Shown here in pieces: positions 50,581-58,533 of a DNA stretch of 64,000 bases. Position numbers and translations under genes: made by a program. The stretch's first letter is position 1. Each line of letters starts with the position of its first letter. Below the pieces are notes generated by a model. The model did no database searches, was not told the DNA's origin, and saw nothing but the letters and a program-made list of their open reading frames with translations. The stretch is from contig JACKDQ010000001.1 in assembly GCA_020633415.1 (NCBI GenBank), positions 868,001-932,000 on the forward strand. Direction: 5' to 3'. This stretch comes from Deltaproteobacteria bacterium (GTDB lineage Bacteria > Myxococcota_A > Polyangia > GCA-2747355).

Positions 50581-52154
50581 CCGATCGGATTGCTGTCGCT
50601 TTTGCACTGCATCGTCGAGAAGTCACAGTGCTGACCGAGTCCGCAGCAGGAGTCGCAGCCGCAAGGCGTTTTGTCGGGGCCGCAGCGTGGGACACACTGA
50701 TTGCCGGCGCGGACTTGGCCGCAGGGACATGGCGGTAATGGCGCACAAACGCCCGCTGTGCAGAACTCTCCGGTGTTGCAGCTGCCGCTTTGGCATTTTC
50801 CGCCGCATCCATCGCTTGCGCCGCAGCCTTTGCCGTTGCAGTTGGGCTGACATTGGCAGACGCCGTTGGAGCAGTAGTTGCCCGTCGGACAGGTTCCCGA
50901 CATGCAGGTGCCACCGCATCCATCGCTAGCACCGCAGGCCTTGCCGTTGCAGTTGGGCTGACATTGGCAGGTGCCGTTGGCGCAATAGTTGCCGGTCGGG
51001 CAGCCACCCGAGCGGCAGATTCCGCCACAACCGTCATCGGCGCCGCAGCTCTTGCCATTGCAGTTGGGCTGGCACTTGCAGGTGCCGTTGGCGCAATAGT
51101 TGCCGGTCGGGCAGCTACCCGAGCGGCAGATTCCGCCGCAGCCATCGTCGGCGCCGCAGGTCTTGCCGTTGCAGTTGGGCTGGCACATGCAGACGCCGTT
51201 AACGCAGTACTTACCGGGGACGCAGCTACCCGAGCGGCAGATCCCGCCGCAGCCGTCGTCACCGCCACAGGTCTGGCCGCTGCAATTGGGTCTACAGAGA
51301 CACTGCCCGGCCGAGCAGAATTTTCCGGCGCCGCAGCTGCCGCTCAAGCAGGTTCCGCCACAGCCGTCGCTAGCGCCGCAGGCCTTGCCGTTGCAGTTCG
51401 GTTGGCACTGGCAGGTTCCGCCCGCGCAATATTGGCCGGCATCGCAGGTGCCATTGCCGCAGATCCCACCGCAGCCGTCGCTCGACCCACAGCGTTTGGC
51501 GTTGCAGTCGGGGGCGCAACCGGGGATGCCGTGCCCGGTCGCAGTGCACGTGCCGTAGACGCAGCCTTGGCCGGCGCCGCAGACACCACAGGCGCAGGAG
51601 TCTTTGCATTGTCCGCCGACGCAGTATTGCCCGGCGCCGCAGTTGGCACAGGCACAGGGGTCATCGATACAGGTTCCGGCGACGCAGGTTTGGCACTTGC
51701 CGCAGCTGACGCTGTCGCAGGGGTCTTTTTGCGGGCAGCTCTTATGGCAGACGAAACCGTTATCGCATTTCTTGTCGCAGCTGTTGACCTTGACGCAGCG
51801 TCCGCCGTTGCAGAAATAGCCCGGGTCGCACTTGACGCCGGCACAGGGCGAAAGGAAGCAGCCGGCGACGCATTGCCCGTCGACGCAGGTCGTTCCCGCC
51901 GCGCACTGGACGCCATCGCACAGATCGCTCTCCGCCACGCAGGTCGCGATGCAGGTGTTGGTGATCGGTGGAGCTGTTGCCGGAGGGGGGCTCGTCAGCT
52001 CGAACGGCGGCGAGAGGTGGGCCGATACGGGGGTGAGGTCGGGACCACCGCCATCGCTGGCGGCGATTTGCATTACCTCGCCGTTGCAGGCGCCGAGTAG
52101 CAAAATTACGAAGACGGCGCTGGCCCACACTGTCGCACGACGACTGACGAACAT
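50577..52154 (-). CDS. lipoprotein with seven 37-residue Cys-rich repeats
   Basis: 525 aa. ATG 52152-52154 follows a very strong GGGGGGAG. Lipobox LLGAC gives Cys23, then an SDGGGPDLT linker. About 95 Cys are present. Residues ~65-212 carry irregular units (CDGVQCAAGTTCVDGQC). From residue 213, seven tandem units of exactly 37 residues follow, consensus C.PNCNGK.CG..DGCGG.C with six to seven Cys each, then a different Cys-rich end. The similar CKPQC unit in the 20163 protein links them. Likely an extracellular disulfide-stabilised rod or binding surface. No enzyme domain. Confidence 0.85.
   Translation of the reverse strand: MFVSRRATVWASAVFVILLLGACNGEVMQIAASDGGGPDLTPVSAHLSPPFELTSPPPATAPPITNTCIATCVAESDLCDGVQCAAGTTCVDGQCVAGCFLSPCAGVKCDPGYFCNGGRCVKVNSCDKKCDNGFVCHKSCPQKDPCDSVSCGKCQTCVAGTCIDDPCACANCGAGQYCVGGQCKDSCACGVCGAGQGCVYGTCTATGHGIPGCAPDCNAKRCGSSDGCGGICGNGTCDAGQYCAGGTCQCQPNCNGKACGASDGCGGTCLSGSCGAGKFCSAGQCLCRPNCSGQTCGGDDGCGGICRSGSCVPGKYCVNGVCMCQPNCNGKTCGADDGCGGICRSGSCPTGNYCANGTCKCQPNCNGKSCGADDGCGGICRSGGCPTGNYCANGTCQCQPNCNGKACGASDGCGGTCMSGTCPTGNYCSNGVCQCQPNCNGKGCGASDGCGGKCQSGSCNTGEFCTAGVCAPLPPCPCGQVRAGNQCVPRCGPDKTPCGCDSCCGLGQHCDFSTMQCKSDSNPIG
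50742..51518. repeat. seven 111-bp tandem repeats within the Cys-rich lipoprotein gene
   Basis: The plus-strand landmark TTGCCGTTGCA or a close variant recurs at 50830, 50941, 51052, 51163, 51274, 51385 and 51496: constant 111-bp spacing. Units 1, 2, 3 and 4 in this order are nearly identical in long stretches; those nearest 51385-51518 are more diverged. The period is a multiple of three, so gain or loss of units keeps the frame. Not a CRISPR: no spacers and translated through. Confidence 0.9.
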
Positions 52155-52352
52155 ATGCTCCCCCCTGGATGCACTGAGCGGATTGCAAGTGTCGTACCTA
52201 AGCCACAGGGTGGATTTCGCGGGTCGCGGCTGCTTTTCTCAACGATGATCAGGCCGTTGCTCGCGGTTGTCGTTTGTGGCGGGGCCTGTATCCCCATGGC
52301 GCTGAGGTCGATCGACCTGGCGACAATGTAGGTCTGAAGCGATCGGCGGCGC

Positions 52353-53186
52353 CTAGGCACCGCTGGCTGCGCGCGATGTGCAGGCTGCAAAGAGGGGCAG
52401 CTGCTGTGCCGCGGGCGGATAGCGTTGGACGCGGTGTTGCTCAACGATCTGCAGACCGATCGTCGTCGGCAGCACCTTGGAGAGTGCGTCGCGCACCAGT
52501 TTGGGGCAATTGTTGGTTTCGGAAAGATGGATCGCGTAGACCGCGCGCAGCGCCGGACTGAGCACGCGGCGCAGCAGGCGGGCAGCGTCGGCGTTGGAGA
52601 GGTGGCCGCGTTGCGAGGCGATGCGGTGTTTGAGGAACTGCGGATATGGGCCCGCCCAGAGCCGCTCACGGTCGTGGTTGGCCTCGATCGCTAGAATCGT
52701 GCAACCGGAGAGCGCCTTGATGACCTCGGCGGTGATCGCGCCGATGTCGGTCGCAAACCCCAGCCGTTCGCCACAGGGCGTTTCGATGCGAAAGCCGAGG
52801 GCCCCGCCGCGAGAGTCATGAGGGACGGCGAAGGGCCACAAGCGGCAGGCGCCGAGATCGACGACTTGGCCAGCGCTCAGATAATGACGCCTCCACCCAT
52901 TGCCGCGCACGCTGGCCCGTTTGATCGCGGGCGCTAGTCCGTAGATGCGCAGCTGCTCGTTGGCGGCAAGCGCGGCGGCGCCGATCACGTGGTCGTCGTG
53001 AAGGTGTGTGATCAGCAGGTCGGTTATCTCAGCGGGCGAGGACCCGACCTGCTCGAGGCGCTCGCTGAGCGTCGCGGCGTCAAAGCCTGCATCGATCAAG
53101 ATCTGTTGGTCGGCACAGCGCAACAACGTGGCGTTGCCCGCGGAACCGGAGCCGAGGAAGTCGATTTGCAGGGTACCGCTAGCCAC
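52353..53186 (-). CDS. metallo-beta-lactamase-fold hydrolase (YycJ/WalJ-like)
   Basis: 277 aa, soluble. It begins IDFLGSGSAGNATLL and has the zinc motif THLHDDHV, a later DSRGGALGFRIE...GERLGFATDIGAI (metal-binding Asp) and HLSETNN. The SGSAGN start and overall order match YycJ/WalJ-like MBL enzymes, putative single-strand DNA exonucleases, but related MBL proteins exist. It is monocistronic-looking: 44 bp after the M43 protease gene in the reading direction and 198 bp before the repeat-protein gene. Confidence 0.8.
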   Translation of the reverse strand: MASGTLQIDFLGSGSAGNATLLRCADQQILIDAGFDAATLSERLEQVGSSPAEITDLLITHLHDDHVIGAAALAANEQLRIYGLAPAIKRASVRGNGWRRHYLSAGQVVDLGACRLWPFAVPHDSRGGALGFRIETPCGERLGFATDIGAITAEVIKALSGCTILAIEANHDRERLWAGPYPQFLKHRIASQRGHLSNADAARLLRRVLSPALRAVYAIHLSETNNCPKLVRDALSKVLPTTIGLQIVEQHRVQRYPPAAQQLPLFAACTSRAASGA

Positions 53187-53230
53187 CGACCGACCATAGC
53201 ACCGTTATCGTGTGCTGACGAGCCGGGTGG

Positions 53231-54121
53231 CTATGGGCGGTATAGCTCCCAGGCGTTGTGCATCGCCGCCTTTTGCCCGTCGGTGAAGTGCTTGGCGCAA
53301 TGCTCGCTGGAGTAGTTCATCACGTTGTTGACGTCGTCGGGGCGGTCGTCGCCGGGGCAGCTGTCGAGCGTTGCCCGACAGTCGATCGCCATCGTTGCGG
53401 CTGGTGGGGTGTCGGCGATGCCATCGGCGTCGTCGCAGCTACCGTCGCTGCTAAAGACGTGCTTGAGATCCAGCCAGTGGCCCACTTCGTGGACCAGTGC
53501 GACGCCAACCGATGGCGCGCGAACCGCGGCGAGTTCGTCGCTGGTCAGGTCGGCGTCGAAGGGCAGCAGCGTTTGGCCGAGGATGGCGCCGTCGTAATAG
53601 GCGTAGTCGGGGTACTCGCCGAACAATCTTGATGGGCGAAAAGACATCCCCTCGGCCCAGGCGGAGACGATATAGACGTGCAGCTCTTGCCGACTTGGCT
53701 TGCAGTCTTTGAGCTGCTGCTCGGTCGGCGGGGTAAAGTCACCCGGGGTGCCACAGCGAAAATACCAGTACATCTCAGGCGTCAGCTTGTCTTCGCGGGC
53801 GTACCACTCGTCGCTGAGGGTTTGGTCGATGCCCTGGTTGATAAACTTGAAGCCGAGCGGTTGAAAATAGTCGTTGAGTACCTTCACCTGCAGTGCAGCA
53901 AGCTCATCATCGATCGGCACGCTGGGTAGCTGTGCGAATGGGTCATCGAGGTCGGGTTCGGGCGGTTCGTTGACCGGCAGGATCTGGTGGAAGAACACCT
54001 TGATTTTTGGCTTGGGCTGTTCGGCTTTTCCGTTGGCTGCACCGACCGGCTCGGATGGTGAGCCGAGGCTGCCACAGCCGGCCGTGAACAGAGCGACGAT
54101 CATCAATAGGCGCAGGTGCAT
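53231..54121 (-). CDS. M43 (pappalysin-type) metalloprotease lipoprotein
   Basis: 296 aa. ATG 54119-54121 follows GGGGGGAG. Lipobox FTAGC gives Cys16; GKAE follows at residues 31-34. Zinc motif HEVGHWLDLKH (H211, E212, H215, H221), followed by SSDGSCDDADGIADTP with the conserved 'D.I.DTP', and NVMNYS as the Met-turn. This is a metzincin of the M43/cytophagalysin-pappalysin class. All zinc ligands are intact. There is no long pro-domain beyond the ~190-residue N-terminal part. Probably a surface-anchored or released protease. Confidence 0.88.
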   Translation of the reverse strand: MHLRLLMIVALFTAGCGSLGSPSEPVGAANGKAEQPKPKIKVFFHQILPVNEPPEPDLDDPFAQLPSVPIDDELAALQVKVLNDYFQPLGFKFINQGIDQTLSDEWYAREDKLTPEMYWYFRCGTPGDFTPPTEQQLKDCKPSRQELHVYIVSAWAEGMSFRPSRLFGEYPDYAYYDGAILGQTLLPFDADLTSDELAAVRAPSVGVALVHEVGHWLDLKHVFSSDGSCDDADGIADTPPAATMAIDCRATLDSCPGDDRPDDVNNVMNYSSEHCAKHFTDGQKAAMHNAWELYRP

Positions 54122-54301
54122 ATTTTTCTCCCCCCAACTGCTTGACGGGCAGAAAAGGCAAAAAAAGTGCCAGTGCTCAGCGTTGGGCTTGGCGAAAAAC
54201 GCCTGTGAATTCTCGAGCGGTTCGGGTCGCGCTGACTAAGTCAGTTGCCAGATCGCGGGACAGCGGCGACTGTTCCCGCGGGCGCAGCGGCTTGTGCGGG
54301 G

Positions 54302-54994
54302 CTAGTGGTTGAGGGGCAGCCAAGCGAGTGCGCGGGCTAAGGCGGCCGGCGCATTGAGGTCGATCGGCTCGCCATGGGCGAGCAGTGTTCGACAAAATGG
54401 TCGTGCGAGGATCGGCTCGAGACTGCGTGCCGCAGCGGTGCGATCGCGCACGGTGCGTCGCAAGAACCAGCTCGAGGCCAGCTTGCCCCAGGCGCCGAAC
54501 ATCTTGAGCAACGGGGCAGTCAGCCAGCCTTCGGCGGCGTGGATATTAAAGACCAAGTCGGTGACGATCAGTGTTCGGCTCGGCCGATGATAAAAGAGGT
54601 ACTCGTCGAGCTTTGGTGCGCCAGCGATCGCTGTCACCTCGACATCGTCGAGGAAAGCCGCCGGCAAATCTTGCGGCAATAGACCATCATGGGGCAATTG
54701 GGGTCGCTTGGTCCTTAGCGCTGGGGCGACAACCGCTTTCGCCGCGGGATAGCGCTGTTTGGCGGCCGCCAGGTAGAGATAGTGAAAGGCGTTGGGCGCG
54801 ATCAGCAAACTGACCCGACCGAGCTGATCGATCGCCTCGGCGAGCGGTGGTGCGATCGGCCCCGGCGAAATCAACGCGAGTTGCTCGCTGGCCATCGCGA
54901 TCACCGTGCAGCGTGCCGGAAAGCGCACCGCGCCGCCGAGCATCGGCGCTTGGTAGGCGAAGGTATAGAGTCGATCGTCGAGCTGGGTAAGCAT
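54302..54994 (-). CDS. DUF4336-like protein (degenerate MBL fold)
   Basis: 230 aa. Segments such as LDDRLYTFAYQAPMLGG, RVSLLIAPNAFHYLYLAAAKQRYPAAKAVVAP, FYHRPSRTLIVTDLVFNI and LLAHGEPID match the DUF4336 family, proteins with a metallo-beta-lactamase-like fold in which most zinc ligands are lost. No signal peptide. It is 45 bp after the CpxP-like gene and could be the last gene of the sigma/anti-sigma run. Activity unknown. Confidence 0.75.
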   Translation of the reverse strand: MLTQLDDRLYTFAYQAPMLGGAVRFPARCTVIAMASEQLALISPGPIAPPLAEAIDQLGRVSLLIAPNAFHYLYLAAAKQRYPAAKAVVAPALRTKRPQLPHDGLLPQDLPAAFLDDVEVTAIAGAPKLDEYLFYHRPSRTLIVTDLVFNIHAAEGWLTAPLLKMFGAWGKLASSWFLRRTVRDRTAAARSLEPILARPFCRTLLAHGEPIDLNAPAALARALAWLPLNH

Positions 54995-55039
54995 CGCCAG
55001 ACGGTAGCCTGGCGGCTTGCCGTCGTAAAGTGGTGGGCG

Positions 55040-55639
55040 CTACTTGCCGATACGCTGTGGGCTGCCGAAGCCGCCCCGCCGTCGCAGGCCGCGCGTATAG
55101 CGTTTGACGATGCTGTGTTGGCAGTCTGCCGAGAATTTGGCGTAGTTGGTGAGCACGCACTGCACCTTCCCCTCTCGGGCACCCTTGCCGCAGCGCGCCT
55201 GTTGCTCTTGCCTGCACTGTTGCCGTTTGGCGCGCCGGTCTTTGCGCAGTTCGCGCAGCTTGTCGCGCTGCTGCGGTGTCAGCAGTTGGTGCATCTTGAC
55301 CAATGCTTTGAGCTGGATGCGGTCGAGCTCGGTGCGCAGCCGATTCAAGACGTCGGCGCGTGCCAGCACTTTGCGCTCTGTAGGGTTGGCTTCGTTGAGG
55401 GCTTCACGCAGCGCTTGTCGGGCCTTGCGAAACTTGGGGCGCAGCGCTTGGGCCGCGGTCTTCGTTTGAGCAGCCAAGGCGTTGATCTTTGCCCGCGTCG
55501 TGCTATCGAGGTTTAGCTGGGTCGCTAGTCGGTGCAGCTTCTCAACCATCGGTCCCCCTGGCCCACCAGGTCCGCCGGCCCAGGCAACGCTGGTGATCAT
55601 CAAGGCCGCACTGATGCCGATCGCGCTGATCCGTTTCAT
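55040..55639 (-). CDS. Spy/CpxP-like periplasmic protein
   Basis: 199 aa. A Sec signal peptide ends near AWA (residue 21), then GGPGGPGGP and a helical domain with LNLDSTTRAKINALAAQTK and MHQLLTPQQRDKLREL, the LTxxQ motif typical of Spy/CpxP/CnrX-type 'heavy-metal resistor' proteins. The last ~55 residues are Arg-rich with four Cys. Good RBS (AAGGAG). It follows an ECF sigma and its anti-sigma on the same strand, as in metal or envelope-stress modules where this protein is the periplasmic sensor or chaperone. Confidence 0.78.
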   Translation of the reverse strand: MKRISAIGISAALMITSVAWAGGPGGPGGPMVEKLHRLATQLNLDSTTRAKINALAAQTKTAAQALRPKFRKARQALREALNEANPTERKVLARADVLNRLRTELDRIQLKALVKMHQLLTPQQRDKLRELRKDRRAKRQQCRQEQQARCGKGAREGKVQCVLTNYAKFSADCQHSIVKRYTRGLRRRGGFGSPQRIGK

Positions 55640-55744
55640 CTGTTCAGCTCCTTTGGCCCTCGTCGGTTTTGTCTTTTGACACGGGATTGTCCAAACCAGG
55701 TGACAGCTGACTAGCGCTTGCTGACAACCCCGTGTCGCTCAACG

Positions 55745-56161
55745 TCACCGTGACACCCAACCACCGACGAGCTGCGCGAGGTCGTCGAAGTCGACTTCCG
55801 AATCGATCTCATCGCCGTCGCTCTCGACGACCGACGCTGTTAGCGTCTCGAGCCAGTCATCCTCGCCGAGTAGCCAACTGGCGCTTTCGACCGACAGCGT
55901 CGTCGGGTTGTCTGGCAAGCTGCTCAAACCAGCATTGCGTTGTTGCTCAGGCGCGATCCAGATCCAGATCGCTATGACGATCGCCGCCGCGGCGCCTAAC
56001 AACGCACCCGAAAACAACCACCCCCGCTGTCGTGTTGCCCGCCGCTTTGTCGCCGCCGCTGCTATCGCAGCGCGTAGCCTGGTTATCTCGGCTGCGCTCG
56101 GTGGATCGGGGCTAAAGGCCGCTCGCAAGTGCTCCGGAAACGCGTCATGTCTATCGGTCAT
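55745..56161 (-). CDS. probable anti-sigma factor
   Basis: 138 aa. A short cytoplasmic part (~45 residues), one membrane helix (FSGALLGAAAAIVIAIWIWIA) and an acidic periplasmic tail (ESDGDEIDSEVDFDD). Size, topology and the 11-bp overlap with the upstream ECF sigma gene identify it as the likely anti-sigma factor, although no zinc-binding anti-sigma motif is visible. A CpxP-like gene follows 105 bp later. Confidence 0.72.
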   Translation of the reverse strand: MTDRHDAFPEHLRAAFSPDPPSAAEITRLRAAIAAAATKRRATRQRGWLFSGALLGAAAAIVIAIWIWIAPEQQRNAGLSSLPDNPTTLSVESASWLLGEDDWLETLTASVVESDGDEIDSEVDFDDLAQLVGGWVSR

Positions 56162-56690
56162 CGTTTACCTGCCATACGTCGGCTAACTCACTACGCAAAC
56201 GTACCAATGCGCGATGAAGATGTTTCTTTACGCTCCCCTCGCTCTTTTGCAGGAGCTCGGCGCTTTGTTTGACGGTGTACTGTTCGAGATGCACCAGCAC
56301 GAAGGCCGCGCGTTGACTCTCGCTCAACTGTTCGAGTGCTTCGGCGATTCTTCGGCGCAGGGCTGGGTCTGATGGCGCAACGCGTCCACTGCGCTCGAGC
56401 GTTTCGCCGCTTTCGCGCATCAGGCGATGTTTTCGTCGGTAGTTGTGGCTCTCGTTGACGATGATCCGATGGAGCCAGGTCTCCAGCTTGGCCTGTCCGC
56501 GAAAGCGCGGTAACGCATGGAAAGCCCGACAAAATGCTTCTTGGACCACGTCGTCTGCCGCCGCCTGATCTCCGCCAACCAGCCGCCAGGCCAGGCGGCG
56601 TGCCCGAGGCAGGTGCCGATCGAAGAATTCGCCGAAACTCAGGGTCCCGCTGTTGTCATTCACCATGGATTGGGCGATATCGATGCTCAT
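56151..56690 (-). CDS. ECF RNA polymerase sigma factor
   Basis: 179 aa from the Met at 56688-56690; an upstream Met at 56786 would add 32 low-complexity Pro/Ser residues and overlap the divergent gene, so the shorter form is preferred. Region 2: FFDRHLPRARRLAWRLVGGDQAAADDVVQEAFCRAF with ETWLHRIIVNESHNYRRK. Region 4: LEQLSESQRAAFVLVHLEQYTVKQSAELLQKSEGSVKKHLHRALVRLR. Typical two-domain ECF sigma-70. It directs polymerase to stress promoters when released by the overlapping anti-sigma gene's product. Confidence 0.9.
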   Translation of the reverse strand: MSIDIAQSMVNDNSGTLSFGEFFDRHLPRARRLAWRLVGGDQAAADDVVQEAFCRAFHALPRFRGQAKLETWLHRIIVNESHNYRRKHRLMRESGETLERSGRVAPSDPALRRRIAEALEQLSESQRAAFVLVHLEQYTVKQSAELLQKSEGSVKKHLHRALVRLRSELADVWQVNDDR

Positions 56691-56711
56691 TGGATCGGGT
56701 GCTAGGTCAGA

Positions 56712-56727
56712 CGGACCGGAAGGTCCG
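56712..56727. promoter_or_regulatory. 16-bp inverted repeat upstream of the sigma gene
   Basis: CGGACC-GGAA-GGTCCG is a perfect 6-bp stem with a 4-nt centre, 22 bp upstream of the preferred sigma start and 41 bp before the divergent ferredoxin start. Either an operator for the divergent pair or, if the longer sigma form is used, part of its coding region. Confidence 0.25.
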
Positions 56728-56767
56728 CTGGGTGACAGCCCAACCGCGGGAACGAGCGGCTTTTTCG

Positions 56768-57112
56768 ATGACGAATGCGACAACATCTAATGCTAAGCTA
56801 TTTATCCACGTTTGCCAGGGGGCGACCTGCGGTCGCTGGGTGGCCGAGCTCTGCGAGGTCGTCGAGCGCTACCGTGAGCAGAACGCCGCGGCCCGAGCGC
56901 GCATCGAAGTCTGTCAGGACTACTGCTTCGATCGTTGCGCCGAGGGGCCCAATGTCGTGGTCGAAACTGCCGACGATCAGCAGCGCGATGCCGACCAGCT
57001 GATCGATGTGATGCGTGGCCGTTCGGCACCCCGAATGACCGTCTATAGTCGCGTCACCGCCGAACAGCTGGTCGAGCTCTGTCAGCGCCATCTTGCTGCG
57101 ACAGACGAGTGA
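56768..57112 (+). CDS. thioredoxin-like [2Fe-2S] ferredoxin
   Basis: 114 aa. LFIHVCQGATCGRW supplies Cys16 and Cys21; VCQDYCFDRCAEGPNVVV supplies Cys49, Cys53 and Cys57. The CX4C ... CX3C pattern in a thioredoxin-like frame matches the (2Fe-2S) ferredoxin family related to NuoE. It probably transfers electrons in the cytoplasm; partner unknown. Divergent from the sigma gene; their potential 5' ends overlap by 19 bp if the longer sigma start is used. Confidence 0.82.
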   Translation: MTNATTSNAKLFIHVCQGATCGRWVAELCEVVERYREQNAAARARIEVCQDYCFDRCAEGPNVVVETADDQQRDADQLIDVMRGRSAPRMTVYSRVTAEQLVELCQRHLAATDE

Positions 57113-57301
57113 TCGCTCGGTCGGTAGCAACGGCGAGGCTTGCGATGTTTAGAAAACGCCCCAGCCGCGAGACCGCTTAGCCGTCTATTTTGACCTCCCC
57201 GATCGCGGTTCAGTTCGGCCACGGCGAATCGGGATGCGAATGTCCCCAGTCCACGACGCGCGGATTGGGCCTGGCTCGTTAAGCTCCGGTTATTCAAAAA
57301 C

Positions 57302-57359
57302 AACGCCTTCTGGTGCTGCTGGCTCAGGATCTGCATTAACCGGACGCCAGGAGGGCGTT
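57302..57359 (+). promoter_or_regulatory. hairpin sequestering the RBS of the 57363 lipoprotein gene
   Basis: AACGCCTTCTGG (57302-57313) pairs with CCAGGAGGGCGTT (57347-57359): 12 base pairs including one G-U, with one bulged G (57351) and a 33-nt loop. The right arm contains the Shine-Dalgarno GGAGGG, and ATG follows at 57363. The pairing would block ribosome access unless melted or remodelled. Confidence 0.45.
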
Positions 57360-57362
57360 ACC

Positions 57363-58331
57363 ATGCGTTTCGGATTATCAATGCTCGCGCTGCTGATCGG
57401 TGCCTGTGGTTCTTTAGACCAAGGGCCAGTGCTCGATCCCGCTGGCGGTAAAGGTGAGGTCGGTGCGAAGGCCGGTCAGCTCTACGCGCTGTATCTCGCT
57501 TCGGTCACGCCGAAGAAGCGTTGCGATCCGCTCTCGGGATGCGACCTCTACGTCGAGTTCACGCGTCATGCCTCCCCCAGTGATGGTATGTCGTTCCTCG
57601 AGAGCAGTCAGCTGATCGACGGGATCTCTCTCGGTAGCACTGCGTCGTTCAACAGTCTGATCACGGTCACTACGGCACAATTGCTGACTGCGGAGCCGAT
57701 CATTGTCGAGGTCTATGATGCCGATCCGGTTGGGTGGTTCGACCCGCATGGCGACGATCTGGTTGCGGGCTGCACCTTGAACATACGTGCTGACCAGGCA
57801 GCGCCGGGTGGCTTGTCGCCCGAGCTGAGCTGTGACGAAGGTGGCGACCGTGTTGAGCTGCGCTTCGAGGTTCGGCCAATTCTGCAGAGCGCCTACCTGA
57901 TCGGGGTTACCGCTGCGACCCTCGCCGGATCGCCCTGCGAAGCATTCAGCGCTGAGGGTTCGCCCTGCAACTACTATGTCGATTTGACGGTTGGCGAGGC
58001 CCGCTTTGTCTCGCCTGTGGCCTGGAACCTCTGGAATGGGAAATCGTTTTCGCTCGATCGCGAGATGGCGCTGGTCGACGTGCCCGCGGGAGATCTTGAG
58101 CTGACGGTTGGGCTGTGGAGCTACGCGGTACAGCCTTTCTTTGCTGTGAGCAAGCGCGGTCGCTGCACCGTCAGTTTGACCGAGGCAGAACTCGACCAAG
58201 CGGCCGAGCACACCGCTGAAAAGCAGATTTCGCCGACCGCAACAACTTGTCCCGAGCTGCATGCCCAAGGAGGGTCTGGCCTATCGAGCTTGACGCTGCG
58301 CTACAAACGCGTCGATCCACCGAGCGAGTGA
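57363..58331 (+). CDS. lipoprotein with possible C2-like beta domains
   Basis: 322 aa from ATG 57363. Lipobox IGAC gives Cys15; GKGE follows at residues 29-32. Two similar beta-rich halves follow. The first contains CDLYVEFTRH and PIIVEVYDADPVGWFDPHGDDLVAGCTLNI, which looks like the end of a C2-type domain (acidic loop, 'V.D.D....D.l.G'); the second contains CNYYVDLTVG. Not a confident family match. Translation may be controlled by the leader hairpin. The next gene is also a lipoprotein with the same post-lipobox motif. Confidence 0.68.
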   Translation: MRFGLSMLALLIGACGSLDQGPVLDPAGGKGEVGAKAGQLYALYLASVTPKKRCDPLSGCDLYVEFTRHASPSDGMSFLESSQLIDGISLGSTASFNSLITVTTAQLLTAEPIIVEVYDADPVGWFDPHGDDLVAGCTLNIRADQAAPGGLSPELSCDEGGDRVELRFEVRPILQSAYLIGVTAATLAGSPCEAFSAEGSPCNYYVDLTVGEARFVSPVAWNLWNGKSFSLDREMALVDVPAGDLELTVGLWSYAVQPFFAVSKRGRCTVSLTEAELDQAAEHTAEKQISPTATTCPELHAQGGSGLSSLTLRYKRVDPPSE

Positions 58332-58404
58332 TCCTGATCTGCGCCAGATATGCGCCGGCTCGCTGCGGCAAGTGCTGGGCGGACAAAAAGCGACAAATCG
58401 GAAA

Positions 58405-58434
58405 ACCGAGTGCTCGGTGGCTGGTCACGCCAGC
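58405..58434. promoter_or_regulatory. two adjacent hairpins in the leader of the M23-like gene
   Basis: ACCGAG-TG-CTCGGT (58405-58418) and GCTGG-TCACG-CCAGC (58420-58434), about 100 bp before ATG 58534 and 74 bp after the previous stop. The first has only a 2-nt loop, so may act as a DNA palindrome. No T-run follows. Confidence 0.25.
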
Positions 58435-58533
58435 GACGGTGGCCGGCGTTGCCCATTTTGTCTTTCAATTTGCGCGCGTTGGAATGGTCCAGCTCTTGCT
58501 TAACTGCCGGCGGACGTTGTGAAAGGAGTCCCG

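Noticed and set aside
50742..51518. Regularly spaced repeats that could suggest a CRISPR array
   Set aside because: Units are 111 bp with no unique spacers and are translated as protein repeats; no cas genes nearby.
50790..52100. A 436-aa Ala-rich frame opposite the Cys-rich repeat protein
   Set aside because: The regular Ala/Val/Gly pattern is the mirror of the 111-bp Cys/Gly repeats; no RBS, and the minus-strand protein has a signal peptide and strong RBS.
56691..56786. An N-terminal extension of the ECF sigma factor
   Set aside because: Its 32 residues are Pro/Ser/Gly-rich with no sigma homology, and it would overlap the divergent ferredoxin start.
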